From NCBI GenBank assembly GCA_030645915.1, contig JAUSNO010000018.1:62001-126000 (forward strand): a stretch of DNA of 64,000 nt. The letters run 5' to 3'. This DNA is from Undibacterium sp. (lineage in GTDB: Bacteria; Pseudomonadota; Gammaproteobacteria; Burkholderiales; Burkholderiaceae_D). The notes under the pieces were generated by a model. That model worked only from the letters and a program-made list of their open reading frames with translations. It had not been told where the DNA came from and ran no database searches. Both the position numbers and the translations under genes were made by a program. Positions 41,746 to 51,419 of this stretch are shown here, piece by piece; position 1 is the first letter of the stretch, and every line of letters begins with the position of its first letter.

Positions 41746-42396
41746 TCAGGGTTTGCTTTTCTCTCCCCCATCAGCGGCGATCCGCTTCTTGTTCTTATCC
41801 GAAAGGACCTGAATCAATCCATCGATGCCGCTCTCGTTGATGATTGCGGAAAAGCTGCCCTTGTAGGTTTCGCTCAGCCAGACACCCAATACATTGACAT
41901 CATAAATTTTCCAGCCATCGGGCGATTTGTAAAGACGATACGCTACCTTGACTGGCTCCGGGCGTTTCGGCAACAGCACCTGGGAATGTACTTCCACTTC
42001 GGTGTCGGCAGGATCGGCGCGCAATGGCAAAAATTTTAGCTTTTGATCTTTGATCAGCGACATGGCACCCGAATAGGTGTAGATCAGCAAAGTACTAAAT
42101 TCACCGATCAATTGTTGCTGCTGCTCAGGTGTAGCGTCACGCCAATAACGTCCCAAAGTCAATGCAGTTGCACGCCGAAAATCGAGATGAGGAACAATTT
42201 TTTCTTCCACCAATGCCAATATCCGTTGCCGGTTGCCAGCCTGAATTTCTTTATCGCTGCGCGCAATCTCGATGATTTCCTGGCTGACGCGTTTGATCAA
42301 AGCATCTGGCGCTTCAAGCGCAAATACCTCATCAGTAAAAATAAGGGCGCCAAGCGCAACACCAGCAATAGCAAATAGCTTGGTAAAGGTTCTCAT
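41746..42396 (-). CDS. MlaC/Ttg2D-family periplasmic phospholipid-binding protein
   Basis: 216 residues from the ATG at 42396, which has a near-perfect ribosome-binding site (GAGGAAA). A longer ORF to 42513 adds an unrelated stretch. A signal peptide is followed by the MlaC pattern: PDALIKRVSQEIIEIARSD, LVEEKIVPHLDFRRATALTL, WRDATPEQQQQLIGEF, then SLIKDQKLKFLPL and GWKIYDVNVLGVWLSETYKG. MlaC shuttles phospholipids between the inner-membrane MlaFEDB complex and the outer-membrane MlaA complex. No other mla gene is nearby, so this is an isolated copy, possibly a paralogue of the operon member. A tRNA gene lies upstream. Confidence 0.88.
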   Translation of the reverse strand: MRTFTKLFAIAGVALGALIFTDEVFALEAPDALIKRVSQEIIEIARSDKEIQAGNRQRILALVEEKIVPHLDFRRATALTLGRYWRDATPEQQQQLIGEFSTLLIYTYSGAMSLIKDQKLKFLPLRADPADTEVEVHSQVLLPKRPEPVKVAYRLYKSPDGWKIYDVNVLGVWLSETYKGSFSAIINESGIDGLIQVLSDKNKKRIAADGGEKSKP

Positions 42397-42637
42397 GATT
42401 TCCTCATCGAAAGAGATGGGCAGGGCAATCGCATGAAAGAAAAGTCGTATCCACGAAAAGCACGAAAGACACGAACAAAAAAATAGGGGAAATAATTTAA
42501 GAGGATTGATCAAAAAGCCCGCGCTTTACCACTTTTTTTCGTGCTTTTGTGGGGTTATTCCTGCTTCATTTAATGCTGGATAATAAATTTTTGCGGAAAA
42601 CTTCTAATCATAAAATCATGCAAGGCACTGATTTTAT

Positions 42638-42711
42638 TGGAGCGGGTGAAGGGAATCGAACCCTCGTCGTAAGCTTGGGAAGCTTCTGCTCTACCATTGA
42701 GCTACACCCGC
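42638..42711 (-). tRNA. tRNA-Gly(CCC)
   Basis: The minus strand folds into a cloverleaf: acceptor GCGGGTG/CACCCGC, D-stem GCTC/GAGC with an AATGGTA loop, anticodon loop TTCCCAA (anticodon CCC, reading GGG), and T-arm GAGGG-TTCGATT-CCCTT. The 3' CCA is encoded. One anticodon-stem pair (27-43) is G-A. Confidence 0.95.
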
Positions 42712-42803
42712 GTAGGCGATATTTTACGCGTGATTAGCAAACAATGGCAAACCTGTGATAGCCGTTATCGTAAAAATACACATCCTTTGTTCTGCAAAAA
42801 GAC

Positions 42804-43859
42804 TTAATCAATCCTGAGTTTTTCTGCTGCAAACAAATCCCAGGAAGCGATGAACAGCGCAGCTATCACGGGGCCAATCACGAAACCGTTAAGGCCGAAG
42901 ACGGAAATACCGCCCAGCGTAGAGACCAGGACGACATAATCGGGCATTTGCGTATCCTTGCCGACCAGTATAGGTCGCAAGATATTATCGATCAAACCTA
43001 TGACGAATATGCCGTACAAAGTTAGCGTCACACCTTGCCAGGTCGCGCCGGTAATAAGGAAATAGAACGCCACCGGTACCCAAATCAATCCTGCTCCTAC
43101 CGCCGGCACGAGCGACATGAAGGCCATGAATACTCCCCACAACAAAGCGCCCTGAATATCCAGAAACCAGAACATGATTCCGCCCAATGTCCCTTGCGTC
43201 GCGGCTACCACAATATTGCCTTTGACCGTAGCACGGATGACCGTGGCGAACTTGCTGAACAGCTGTCGTTTTTGCTCGCTATGCAACGGGATCGCCTGCT
43301 TGATTTTCTCAGCCAATACACCACCGTCGCGCAGCATGAAAAATAACAGGTACAGCATGACGCCAATGCTGATGACGAACCCAGCCGTACTCTGGCCGAT
43401 ATTAAGGGCCTTGGTGGCGATAAACTGACTACCTTGTGCGGCCGCAGCGGAGACGGCATTCTTCATGCTCGTCATATCGGTCAGCCCGAACCTGGCCAGA
43501 ATATCGGTTATCCAGCTTGGCAGTGACAGAATAATCTGCTGAAAGTAAGCGCCGAAATCAAGTTGACCGGAACGAATTTTTTCGTACTGAAGCGCCCCTT
43601 CCTGAATTAAAGAAGCAACGATCATCGATAAAGGGAAAAATACGGAGATCAGAAATAGCAGCATGGTCCCGACTGCAGCGAGATTGCGACGCTGTCGGGT
43701 AAATGTCAATAAGCGGCGCTGTAGCGGCGCAAAAAGTATCGCCAAAACGACGCCCCAGAAAATGGCGCCGTAAAGCGGCAGAAGTATCCATGCGAATGCG
43801 ATGGAAACCACAATGAGCAAAGCGAGAAACACATGATGCTGGAGCCGGCGATAATTCAT
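42804..43859 (-). CDS. AI-2E-family (TqsA/PerM-like) transporter
   Basis: 351 residues with about eight membrane segments. The family pattern is clear: an N-terminal pair of helices with AWILLPLYGAIFWGVVLAILFAP, a central soluble stretch, then GNIVVAATQGTLGGIMFW, LVPAVGAGLIWVPVAFYFL, IDNILRPILVGKD and LGGISVFGLNGFVIGPVI. Members were named for TqsA (AI-2 export), but most have unknown substrates and some act as Na+/H+ or solute carriers. It stands alone, downstream of nothing on its strand, and the tRNA-Gly gene follows its 3' end. Confidence 0.9.
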   Translation of the reverse strand: MNYRRLQHHVFLALLIVVSIAFAWILLPLYGAIFWGVVLAILFAPLQRRLLTFTRQRRNLAAVGTMLLFLISVFFPLSMIVASLIQEGALQYEKIRSGQLDFGAYFQQIILSLPSWITDILARFGLTDMTSMKNAVSAAAAQGSQFIATKALNIGQSTAGFVISIGVMLYLLFFMLRDGGVLAEKIKQAIPLHSEQKRQLFSKFATVIRATVKGNIVVAATQGTLGGIMFWFLDIQGALLWGVFMAFMSLVPAVGAGLIWVPVAFYFLITGATWQGVTLTLYGIFVIGLIDNILRPILVGKDTQMPDYVVLVSTLGGISVFGLNGFVIGPVIAALFIASWDLFAAEKLRID

Positions 43860-44126
43860 AGTTGACCTTGTTGACTTGCGAGCGTTTCTTGGTGCGCTTG
43901 CTTTGTGTTGCGATCTGTAGCGAAGATAAAGATATCTTGATCCCGTAACATTGCGTCAGCGCATCCATTTACCTGAGCAATTTACCATAAGCGATATGCA
44001 ATGGTATTTAATATCAGGCTAAATTGCTTGCGCTATCGTTGTGGCATTTTTTGAATCCAAGGGGATTTCATTGGACTGTGGCAATGCCCGTATTACGCGT
44101 GATTGCTATCAACATGAAGACATTAC

Positions 44127-44151
44127 AAAAAAAAGCCGCGAATTCGCGGCT
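44127..44151 (-). terminator. Rho-independent terminator after the DUF3016 gene
   Basis: Reading on the minus strand, AGCCGCGAATTCGCGGCT is followed by eight T. The rest of the 370-bp gap (43860-44229) holds the AI-2E gene's promoter region and no gene I can see. Confidence 0.9.
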
Positions 44152-44229
44152 ATTGCGTGCGCATTGCTTATTTGAATAACACAGGCGATTCCCAAAAATG
44201 GTACGCACAAGTCCTATCGCCAGGCACAA

Positions 44230-44736
44230 TCACTTCATCGGAAAAATTTTTATTTTCTGCTGCCGGTTGAACCAGTCAGTCAACATTCTTTCCTCATAAT
44301 CAAAATTTGTTCTGCCAGACGCCATGCCAGTTCTGGACATGAAATTCATATCTTTCAATTCTTCTTTACCTGAAGCAATCAGTTCATTTTTTGAATTTTT
44401 TAACGTGTAGCTAAACGACATTCGTGGCCAATAAATTTCTTTGATGATACGAATATCCCGACCGACAGTGCTATACAGACCGTTGACATCTCCAGCGAGA
44501 TCCAGGTCGGTGACGGTGACATCTAACTGAACACCATCAGGAAGTTTTTTTGCCATGTCGACAAAAAACTGATCGAAGTCCTTCACTACTCTTTCCTGAA
44601 AACTGGCACGCGTCTCGTTGCCGGGGCGAATATCGGTAAATTTTTCCGGCTCCTGCCAGGTCACTTTAGCTTCACCCGCCAAAGCCCCGGAGGCGATCGT
44701 ACTTGTGACTGCCAGAACAAAAAATATCTTTTTCAT
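44230..44736 (-). CDS. DUF3016-family exported protein
   Basis: 168 residues. A signal peptide ends SGALA. The rest matches the DUF3016 pattern: VTWQEPEKFTDIRPGNETR at the start of the mature protein, VQLDVTVTDLDLAGDVN in the middle, and a C-terminal W-F-N-R-Q. The family is found in the periplasm of Proteobacteria and has no assigned function. It has its own terminator downstream and lies 3' of the porin gene, separated by the porin terminator, so it is probably a single-gene unit. Confidence 0.82.
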   Translation of the reverse strand: MKKIFFVLAVTSTIASGALAGEAKVTWQEPEKFTDIRPGNETRASFQERVVKDFDQFFVDMAKKLPDGVQLDVTVTDLDLAGDVNGLYSTVGRDIRIIKEIYWPRMSFSYTLKNSKNELIASGKEELKDMNFMSRTGMASGRTNFDYEERMLTDWFNRQQKIKIFPMK

Positions 44737-44903
44737 TTTAGATCTCCTTCATTACTGATAAGCGATAAAAATTAACCCGTTCTACACCGTGCTTCAACTT
44801 AATAAGCCCCTCAGCACCCGAACTAGCTGATCCTGCTTCACTGCCATTTGAACACAGAAGAGAGATACAGTTCTCTAAAAATGTATTATTTTTGTAACGA
44901 ATA

Positions 44904-44939
44904 AAAAATGGGGCAACCAGTACTGGTTGCCCCATTTTT
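44904..44939. terminator. Perfect 36-bp palindromic terminator of the porin gene
   Basis: A5-TGGGGCAACCAG / CTGGTTGCCCCA-T5 forms a complete palindrome with no unpaired loop except the central TA. It lies 36 bp downstream of the porin stop codon. Confidence 0.92.
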
Positions 44940-44975
44940 CTATTCACATCAAATCAGGCTTACACCTGAATTGAA

Positions 44976-46010
44976 TTAGAACTTATGACGAACGCCAACT
45001 GTGAATTCAGAAACATCTGCGCCATTTATTGCAGCGCCGAGTGCTTTGGAAGTTGCATCTTGCGATGTGCTTGCAAAAGCGGCATACAGATTAGTACGCT
45101 TAGACATGGCATAAGTGTAGCCAATTGCGAACTGTTTAGCTTCGCCTTTTGTTGCTGCAGATGTAGAAGAAATTCTTGTGTCATCTGAAATCATTGAGTA
45201 ACCGGCAACGATTTGATTTGTAGCGTCAATTTTAACAGTCAAGCCCAAAGTAAAGATGTCTTGATCTTTAGCTAAAGTTGCTTTGTCTTCAGCTTTTTGA
45301 TAAATCACAACTGGCTTGAACATACCAAAATCATAGGATGCTGCGATAGTGCTAGCTTCAGTAGCATTAATCGGGCCACCAACCACTGCCTGAAGATTGT
45401 CTTTTTGGTATGAATAACCAACATCCAATGCGCCAAGCTTATAGAACAGATTTGCACCCATAGAATTCTTGGCAGTAGTATCACCAGCTACTTCGCCAAA
45501 AGCGTATGACACAACACCAGAGAAACCGCTCAAAGTAGGTGAGCTGTAAGTGATTGCATTGTTAGTACGGCCACCAGTGTAAAAGACTGAATTGAGACCA
45601 TTGCCACTGTTGATGAAACCAGACGCAAACGGATCAAAACCATCGACAAATTTATTTGTCGGTGTCTTGTCGCGGCCAAGATCAATCGCACCGAAACCAC
45701 CTGATACGCCTACTGTAGAACGACGGCCAAAAGTCGCACCTTGACCGGAAGAACCGTTGTCAACGTTCAGACCCATTTCCAGCACGAAGTTAGCTTTCAA
45801 GCCGTTGCCCAGATCTTCAGTGCCTTTGAAACCAAGACGGGAACCGCTAGTTCGACCACTTTCCAATCCCAAAGTTGAACCGGCTGCTGCGCCGTTATCA
45901 AAATTATGCAAACCTGCATCAACGATACCGTAGATGGCGACCGAAGATTGAGCCAAAGCGGCACCAGAGAAAGCACTCATCAAAGCGAGTACAAGTAATG
46001 ATTTTTTCAT
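44976..46010 (-). CDS. General porin, Gram-negative OmpC-like family
   Basis: 344 residues from the ATG at 46010; the longer frame to 46163 adds an unrelated Cys-rich stretch. A signal peptide (KKSLLVLALMSAFSGAALAQ) is followed by SSVAIYGIVDAGLHNF, the first strand typical of betaproteobacterial trimeric porins. SGSRLGFKGTEDLGNGLKA and FGRRSTVGVSGGFGAIDLGRDKTP follow, the latter leading into the constriction loop, and the C-terminal strand ends in Phe (VGVRHKF). It lets small hydrophilic solutes cross the outer membrane. It is a monocistronic gene with a strong terminator and probably highly expressed. Confidence 0.93.
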   Translation of the reverse strand: MKKSLLVLALMSAFSGAALAQSSVAIYGIVDAGLHNFDNGAAAGSTLGLESGRTSGSRLGFKGTEDLGNGLKANFVLEMGLNVDNGSSGQGATFGRRSTVGVSGGFGAIDLGRDKTPTNKFVDGFDPFASGFINSGNGLNSVFYTGGRTNNAITYSSPTLSGFSGVVSYAFGEVAGDTTAKNSMGANLFYKLGALDVGYSYQKDNLQAVVGGPINATEASTIAASYDFGMFKPVVIYQKAEDKATLAKDQDIFTLGLTVKIDATNQIVAGYSMISDDTRISSTSAATKGEAKQFAIGYTYAMSKRTNLYAAFASTSQDATSKALGAAINGADVSEFTVGVRHKF

Positions 46011-46375
46011 AGCGTAATATCCAGAAAATAAAAAATAAGCTTTTGCTGCAACACAACAAACAGCGCAACAAAAACAGGTTTGCAGGTCTTTTTTAAAGCC
46101 TTGAACCAAGTAATGCGATCCAATGACATTAAGCACTATACCTGCCGAAAGTGACAATTTCATGACTTTACCAAACGCAGCCAGCGAGTCTCTTGATCTG
46201 TATCATAAATCCCACAGCGGATATCCACAGTATCCATTGACGGAAAATACAAGTACAAAGCATTAGAGTACCTGTTGCTGAATTGGTTCGCATTATAAGC
46301 AAAAAAACAAAATGCTGCAGAGCACCAACAAGATAGTGCGATTCGGAAATAATTCAAGGCTGCCATGAAAAAAAA
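46011..46375. other. 365-bp gap, porin upstream region
   Basis: AT-rich sequence between the porin and the Bcr/CflA gene, both on the minus strand. It should contain the porin promoter and a long leader, but no unambiguous -35/-10 pair was identified. Short open frames here (46160-46366) lack a ribosome-binding site and a family, and were left out. Confidence 0.4.
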
Positions 46376-47611
46376 TTATCCGATTGTTTCCCAGGCGTTT
46401 TGTTTCTGAGCAGTCATGGAGCGCCAGTAGGCGCGACCGGTAAACCAGAGCAGCATCCCGGCAAGGGCGAAGCCAAGCTGGCCTAACGCCAATGCAAGGG
46501 CGGAATGATCGAGCGCAGGTGCTACTACACCGGCGACGACAGCACCCAACAAGGTGAGCATGGCGGACTGGCAGGACGCCACAATACCTCGTATCGTGGG
46601 AAATAAATCCAACACCAATAAGGTTGCACCTGGTGCCACCATGGACATGCCGAAACAATAGAAAAACAAGGGCGCCACCGACCAGGGCAGCATAGGCGGC
46701 CAAATGGCATGGAACATGACATTGCAAATTGACGCACCGACCAGAAAAACAAAACCGATACTCACTTGCTTCCAGACGGTAATTTTTCCTGCCAGACGAT
46801 TGGCGGCCAAGGCGCCCAAAAATATTCCTCCGACTGACGGAATAAACTGCCAGCCAAATTGATCCGGACCCAATTTCAAATGTTGCGTAATGAATGCCGG
46901 GGCAGCGGAAACATACAAGAATAGCCCGGCAAAATTACAGGCGACGGTCCCGGCCTTTAAATGAAATAGCGGGGACTTGAATACATTTCGGTAACTTTCC
47001 CATAAAAATTCAGCACTAAACGGCTGACGTTTTTCAAGCGGGAGCGATTCAGGCAAATGCTTGTAGCAGGCCCACAGCAACACCAGCGTGTAGGCAAACA
47101 AGATAAGAAAAATACTGCGCCAGCTAAAATAGGTCACGACCCAGCCACCGAGAATAGGCGCGATGGCCGGCGCAATCGAAAATATCATCGTAACCAAAGA
47201 CAGCAGACGTTCGGCCGGTGCGCCCGCATACAGATCGCGAATGATGGCGCGCCCGACCACCATGCCAGCGCCAGCAGAAACACCCTGCAAGATGCGAAAG
47301 CCCCACAGATAATGAATGCTGTGCGCTGAAGCGCAGCCGAAACTGGCGACCGCAAAAATCGCAAGAGCTACCAAGATGACATTGCGCCGCCCAAATGCGT
47401 CCGACAAGGCGCCATGCCACAAGGTCATCACCGCGAATGACAGCATATATGCGGTTAAGGTTTGTTGCACCTCGATCGCGCTGGCATGCAGGCTAGCTTG
47501 AATCGCCGGAAAAGCCGGCAAGTAGGTATCGATTGAGAACGGCCCCAGCATGGCAAGCGCCGCCAGCAAAGTGGCCAGCGCGCCATTGGACAATTTAAGA
47601 GAGTTAGGCAT
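46376..47611 (-). CDS. Bcr/CflA-family MFS drug exporter
   Basis: 411 residues from the ATG at 47611 (an upstream in-frame ATG at 47656 adds 15 polar residues). Twelve membrane segments. LAMLGPFSIDTYLPAFPAI in the first helix and the loop motif GALSDAFGRRNVI are characteristic of the Bcr/CflA branch of the drug:H+ antiporter-1 family. RILQGVSAGAGMVVGRAIIRD is the antiporter motif C region. It exports drugs such as bicyclomycin or chloramphenicol in characterised members; the substrate here is unknown. Confidence 0.92.
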   Translation of the reverse strand: MPNSLKLSNGALATLLAALAMLGPFSIDTYLPAFPAIQASLHASAIEVQQTLTAYMLSFAVMTLWHGALSDAFGRRNVILVALAIFAVASFGCASAHSIHYLWGFRILQGVSAGAGMVVGRAIIRDLYAGAPAERLLSLVTMIFSIAPAIAPILGGWVVTYFSWRSIFLILFAYTLVLLWACYKHLPESLPLEKRQPFSAEFLWESYRNVFKSPLFHLKAGTVACNFAGLFLYVSAAPAFITQHLKLGPDQFGWQFIPSVGGIFLGALAANRLAGKITVWKQVSIGFVFLVGASICNVMFHAIWPPMLPWSVAPLFFYCFGMSMVAPGATLLVLDLFPTIRGIVASCQSAMLTLLGAVVAGVVAPALDHSALALALGQLGFALAGMLLWFTGRAYWRSMTAQKQNAWETIG

Positions 47612-47670
47612 GGAATCGGGTCTCACTTGGTAGCGCGATTTGATGAAAACATTCAATTAGAGACCACGCC

Positions 47671-47738
47671 AACACGCACTGTCCATGCGGGTTTCCAGCC
47701 TACCTGAGCTGCAAGCCGCATGGGGCTTGGGTGCTGGC
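47671..47738. repeat. REP-like palindromic element, copy G
   Basis: ACACGCACTGTCCATGCGGG ... GAGCTGCAAGCCGCATGGGG then GGGTGCTGG, the same arms as copies A, B and D. It lies just downstream of the RlmL-like gene and upstream of the Bcr/CflA gene. Confidence 0.75.
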
Positions 47739-47751
47739 TATGCCACTAAAA

Positions 47752-48966
47752 TTATGCCTCTGGCTTTGGCTTGGCCTCTTCGCGACGGTTAAAGCCTGCC
47801 ACCATGTCGAAGCGGAACAGGCGACATTCAAGAGCACCATTAAAAAACGGCGTCTTGCGCGACTCTTTCAGGCGTAACATTTTTGGCAAACTAAGATCCG
47901 CAGTGAACAGAAACACGCTCCAGCCAGCAAAACGCTGTTTCAAGGTGCTACTGATCGCAGTGAAAAAATCTTTTGCCATGTCGTCCGGCTCAATACTGCT
48001 ATCACCACGCACGCCGATACGCTCGCCATACGGAGGATTGGTCAGCAGGATGCCGGGCGTTTCGGTTGGCGGCTTGATTTCCTGCGCTTCGATTTGCTTC
48101 AATGGCACCTCGAACTTGATTCCTGCCTTATTCAAGTTGTTGCGTGTCATGACGATTGCATCGCCAGAGATATCGCTGCCAAAAATTGTTGGTTCAGCCG
48201 GCAATGGATTGGCCTTTACCTGCTCCTTGATGGCTAGCCATTCTTCTTCAACAAAACTGCCAAATTTTTCGAACGCAAAATCTCGATGCAGACCTGGCGG
48301 AATACCGGCCAGCATCTGCGCCGCTTCAATCAGGATCGTGCCGGAACCGCACATAGGGTCGAGCAAGGGAATGCCAGGTTTCCAGCCGGCGGTACGCAGC
48401 AAGCCTGCTGCGAGGTTTTCACGCAGCGGAGCGTCACCGGTTTCCAGACGCCAGCCGCGCTTGAACAGAGCCTCACCGGACGTATCGAGATAAACCGTGA
48501 AATTGCGTGCATCCAGGAAGCCGACAATGCGCATGTCCGGCATCTTGGTATCGACCGAAGGACGTTGGGTAAACTGATCACGGAAGCGGTCGCAGATCGC
48601 ATCCTTGATCTTCAGCGTGGCAAATTCCAGACTCTTCAACGGACATTTGATGCCGGTCACATCGACGCGTATGGTGTGGTGATAGCCGAACCAGTCTTCC
48701 CATGGCTGCTCTAGCGTCAGATCGTAAATATCGTTTTCATTGATATAACCCGAATGCGCCATGCGCAGCAGACAGCGTGAAGCGATGCGTGAATACAGAT
48801 TGATGCGGTAAGCATCGGTGATCTCGCCCGAACAATGTACCCCGCCTGGCACTTGGGTGTGTACATGGAGCGTATTGTTAAGCTGGCCGATTTCAGTCAA
48901 CTCTTCCGCCAGAGCGGCTTCCAGGCCGCGTGGGCAAGGGCAAAAATAGGAATAACGTGTTTTCAT
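47752..48966 (-). CDS. THUMP-domain rRNA methyltransferase, RlmL-like
   Basis: 404 residues. The N-terminal half carries a ferredoxin-like plus THUMP RNA-binding region (FCPCPRGLEAALAEELTEIG at the start). The second half is a SAM-dependent methyltransferase: LLDPMCGSGTILIEAAQML for SAM binding and the catalytic NPPYGER (N-P-P-Y). This corresponds to the RlmL part of E. coli RlmKL, which makes m2G2445 in 23S rRNA; the RlmK half is absent, as in many betaproteobacteria. Target nucleotide assigned by family only. Confidence 0.9.
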   Translation of the reverse strand: MKTRYSYFCPCPRGLEAALAEELTEIGQLNNTLHVHTQVPGGVHCSGEITDAYRINLYSRIASRCLLRMAHSGYINENDIYDLTLEQPWEDWFGYHHTIRVDVTGIKCPLKSLEFATLKIKDAICDRFRDQFTQRPSVDTKMPDMRIVGFLDARNFTVYLDTSGEALFKRGWRLETGDAPLRENLAAGLLRTAGWKPGIPLLDPMCGSGTILIEAAQMLAGIPPGLHRDFAFEKFGSFVEEEWLAIKEQVKANPLPAEPTIFGSDISGDAIVMTRNNLNKAGIKFEVPLKQIEAQEIKPPTETPGILLTNPPYGERIGVRGDSSIEPDDMAKDFFTAISSTLKQRFAGWSVFLFTADLSLPKMLRLKESRKTPFFNGALECRLFRFDMVAGFNRREEAKPKPEA

Positions 48967-49039
48967 GGAGAACCTTTTATCCGTTGTACTTCAAATTAAA
49001 CCAGGTAAGCACCGTGCTTACCCGGGGTGTGCAAAAAAC

Positions 49040-49642
49040 TTATTTCTGAAATGCGCGCTCAAGAAAATCCAGCCTGTCCTGGCCCCAAAAGCTTTCGCCT
49101 TTGTAGACAAACCAAGGTGCGCCAAAGCCATTAACCGCAATCATTTCGTTGGTAAATCTGTCGTACTCTGCCTGTACGCTAACCGTTTCGGATGACTTGA
49201 GCAAAGCCTTGCCATCCAATTCGCCATCAAACGCCAAAGCGCTCAGCGTATCGGGGTCAGCGATATTTCTCTGCTCCGCCCAGACTGCCCGCATGATATT
49301 ACCGGCCAGATTGAGCGCGACATCACTACCATGTGCCAGTTGCGTAGCAATAATCAGCAACGCAGCCGGATCAGGCGAGACCGGGAAAAACGTCGGCTGC
49401 ACATGCATCGGCAAACCCAGATACTCGCTCCAGCGCTGCAATTCCATCAGACGATATGCCTGACGTTGCGGTGCGCGCTTGGCCAGCGGCAAACCGCCGG
49501 AGATGGCGAATACTTTGCCCAGATCACAAGGCTTGACATCGATCTTGACGGCATACTTTTTTGCCAGATCGACAAAGCGCTGATGCCCCAGATAACACCA
49601 GGGCGACTGCGGTGCAAAATAGTATTCGCAAACCTTGTTCAT
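49040..49642 (-). CDS. 2-hydroxychromene-2-carboxylate isomerase-type DsbA-fold protein
   Basis: 200 residues of the DsbA/kappa-GST thioredoxin fold. The N-terminus CEYYFAPQSPWCYLGHQRFV places Ser and a Cys at the glutathione site in the pattern of NahD-like isomerases. NGFGAPWFVYKGESFWGQDRLDFLE at the C-terminus is the family's second signature. NahD works in naphthalene breakdown, but no aromatic-degradation gene is nearby, so the substrate is open; glutathione-dependent isomerisation or detoxification is the safe statement. The gene lies on the same strand as hemJ, 52 bp downstream of it. Confidence 0.85.
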   Translation of the reverse strand: MNKVCEYYFAPQSPWCYLGHQRFVDLAKKYAVKIDVKPCDLGKVFAISGGLPLAKRAPQRQAYRLMELQRWSEYLGLPMHVQPTFFPVSPDPAALLIIATQLAHGSDVALNLAGNIMRAVWAEQRNIADPDTLSALAFDGELDGKALLKSSETVSVQAEYDRFTNEMIAVNGFGAPWFVYKGESFWGQDRLDFLERAFQK

Positions 49643-49693
49643 CGATCACTCCTTAGCATAGACATCGGATTTAACACACTACTTGCTCAACCA

Positions 49694-50116
49694 TTAGAAC
49701 GGTTTTACCACCACCAGAATCACCGCCAATAGCATCAGGATAACCGGCGCTTCATTGAACCAGCGAAACCAGACGTGGCCGCGCGTATTGCGGTTCTGCT
49801 CAAACTTTTTCAATATGCTGCCGCAAGCATGGTGATAGCCGATCAGCAAAATAACGATCGCCAATTTGGCGTGCATCCATCCATTGCCGGGGCCGCGCCC
49901 GATGCCATAGCCTATCCACAACCAGATGCCCAGCACAACCGCAGGCACGGCAAGTAGGGTCATGAAACGAAACAGCTTGCGTGCCATCAATAATAAGCGT
50001 TCGATGACCATGGGCTCTTTTTCCATGGCGAGGTTAACGAAAATCCTCGGGAGATAAAACAGCCCGGCAAACCAGGAGGCGACAAAAACGATGTGTAGTG
50101 CTTTGATCCAGAGCAT
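49694..50116 (-). CDS. hemJ: HemJ-like protoporphyrinogen oxidase (CopD-family membrane protein)
   Basis: 140 residues from the ATG at 50116, which has AAGGA five bases upstream; an upstream frame to 50173 overlaps proA and is not used. Four membrane segments. The N-terminus LWIKALHIVFVASWFAGLFYLPRIFV matches HemJ, with the conserved His, and WMHAKLAIVILLIGYH provides the second conserved block (Lys). HemJ oxidises protoporphyrinogen IX to protoporphyrin IX in bacteria lacking HemG and HemY. It lies 37 bp downstream of proA, a common Burkholderiales order. Confidence 0.82.
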   Translation of the reverse strand: MLWIKALHIVFVASWFAGLFYLPRIFVNLAMEKEPMVIERLLLMARKLFRFMTLLAVPAVVLGIWLWIGYGIGRGPGNGWMHAKLAIVILLIGYHHACGSILKKFEQNRNTRGHVWFRWFNEAPVILMLLAVILVVVKPF

Positions 50117-50153
50117 GGTAATCCTTGTTAAATTTTTGCAACCTATTAACCAA

Positions 50154-51419
50154 CTATTGGCGAATTTCGCCATGGCCGAATACCACGTACTTCAATGACG
50201 TCAGGCCTTCCAGTCCGACCGGACCGCGTGCATGCAGCTTGTCGTTCGAGATGCCGATTTCTGCACCCAGGCCATATTCAAAGCCATCGGCAAAACGCGT
50301 AGAGGCATTGACCATCACCGAAGCGGAATCGACTTCGCGCAAGAAACGCAAGGCACGGCTATAGTCCTCGGTCATGATGGCTTCGGTATGTTTCGACGAG
50401 TAATCATTAATGTGCGTAATAGCCTCGTCCATATCGGCCACGACTTTGATCGACAGGATAGCCGCCAGATATTCTGTGCTCCAGTCCGCTTCGGTAGCCT
50501 TGGTCAAATGCGGATAGCCAGCCAGAATTTTTTCCGCCTCGGGATCACAACGCAGCTCGACTTGCTTGCTCGCGTAGCGCTCGGCCAATGCCGGCAAAAC
50601 CTGGCCTGCTATTGCACGCGCCACCAGCAGAGTTTCCATCGTATTGCAGGTGCCGTAGCGATGGCACTTGGCGTTGAAGGCGACATCCACAGCCTTGCCC
50701 AGGTCGGCTTTGTCGTCGATATACACGTGGCAAATGCCGTCGAGATGCTTGATCATCGGCACGGTGGCTTCGCGCATCAGGCGCTCGATCAAGCCTTTGC
50801 CGCCGCGTGGCACGATCACATCAACATACTGCGGCATGGTGATCAATTCGCCGACTGCAGCGCGGTCGGTGGTCTCTACTATTTGCACTGCATCGGCTGG
50901 CAAACCTGCGCCAGCCAAACCTTCCTTGACCAACTTCGCCAAGGCCTGATTGCAATGTATCGCTTCAGAGCCGCCACGCAAAATCGTTGCGTTGCCGCTC
51001 TTGATGCACAGACCAGCGGCATCGACGGTAACGTTGGGGCGGGCTTCGTAAATAATGCCGATGACGCCCAGCGGCACGCGCATCTGGCCGACCTGAATGC
51101 CGCTAGGACGGTATTTCATGTTCGAAATTTCACCGATAGGGTCAGCCAGGCTGACGATTTGCTCCAGGCCCTCGGCCATGCTGGCGATTGCCTGGTCGGA
51201 TAAAGTCAGTCTGTCGAGCATCGCGGCATCCATGCCGCTGGCTTTGGCGGCGACCAGATCGAGCTCATTGGCTGCGCGCAAGACGCCGGCATCACGGCGG
51301 ATGGCGACGGCGATCAGGCTTAACGCGAGATTTTTCGCTGCGCTATTGGCTTTGGCCATGGCGCGCGAGGCCGTGCGGGCGCGTATGCCCAGGTCATTCA
51401 TGTAGTGCTTTATATCCAT
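50154..51419 (-). CDS. proA: Glutamate-5-semialdehyde dehydrogenase
   Basis: 421 residues from the ATG at 51419, the usual ProA length; the longer frame to 51476 is not supported. The aldehyde dehydrogenase fold shows [32 protein letters not shown] for cofactor binding. [13 protein letters not shown] holds the catalytic Cys, and [42 protein letters not shown] is the C-terminal ProA signature. It reduces gamma-glutamyl phosphate in proline synthesis. It lies downstream of holA on the same strand, and hemJ follows. Confidence 0.96.
   Translation of the reverse strand: MDIKHYMNDLGIRARTASRAMAKANSAAKNLALSLIAVAIRRDAGVLRAANELDLVAAKASGMDAAMLDRLTLSDQAIASMAEGLEQIVSLADPIGEISNMKYRPSGIQVGQMRVPLGVIGIIYEARPNVTVDAAGLCIKSGNATILRGGSEAIHCNQALAKLVKEGLAGAGLPADAVQIVETTDRAAVGELITMPQYVDVIVPRGGKGLIERLMREATVPMIKHLDGICHVYIDDKADLGKAVDVAFNAKCHRYGTCNTMETLLVARAIAGQVLPALAERYASKQVELRCDPEAEKILAGYPHLTKATEADWSTEYLAAILSIKVVADMDEAITHINDYSSKHTEAIMTEDYSRALRFLREVDSASVMVNASTRFADGFEYGLGAEIGISNDKLHARGPVGLEGLTSLKYVVFGHGEIRQ

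Noticed and set aside
44738-44947. Minus-strand 69-codon frame between the porin and the DUF3016 gene
   Set aside because: Begins inside the porin terminator palindrome and has no family or ribosome-binding site.
50232-51203. Plus-strand open frame of 323 codons opposite proA
   Set aside because: Antisense shadow of proA; no ribosome-binding site and no recognisable family.
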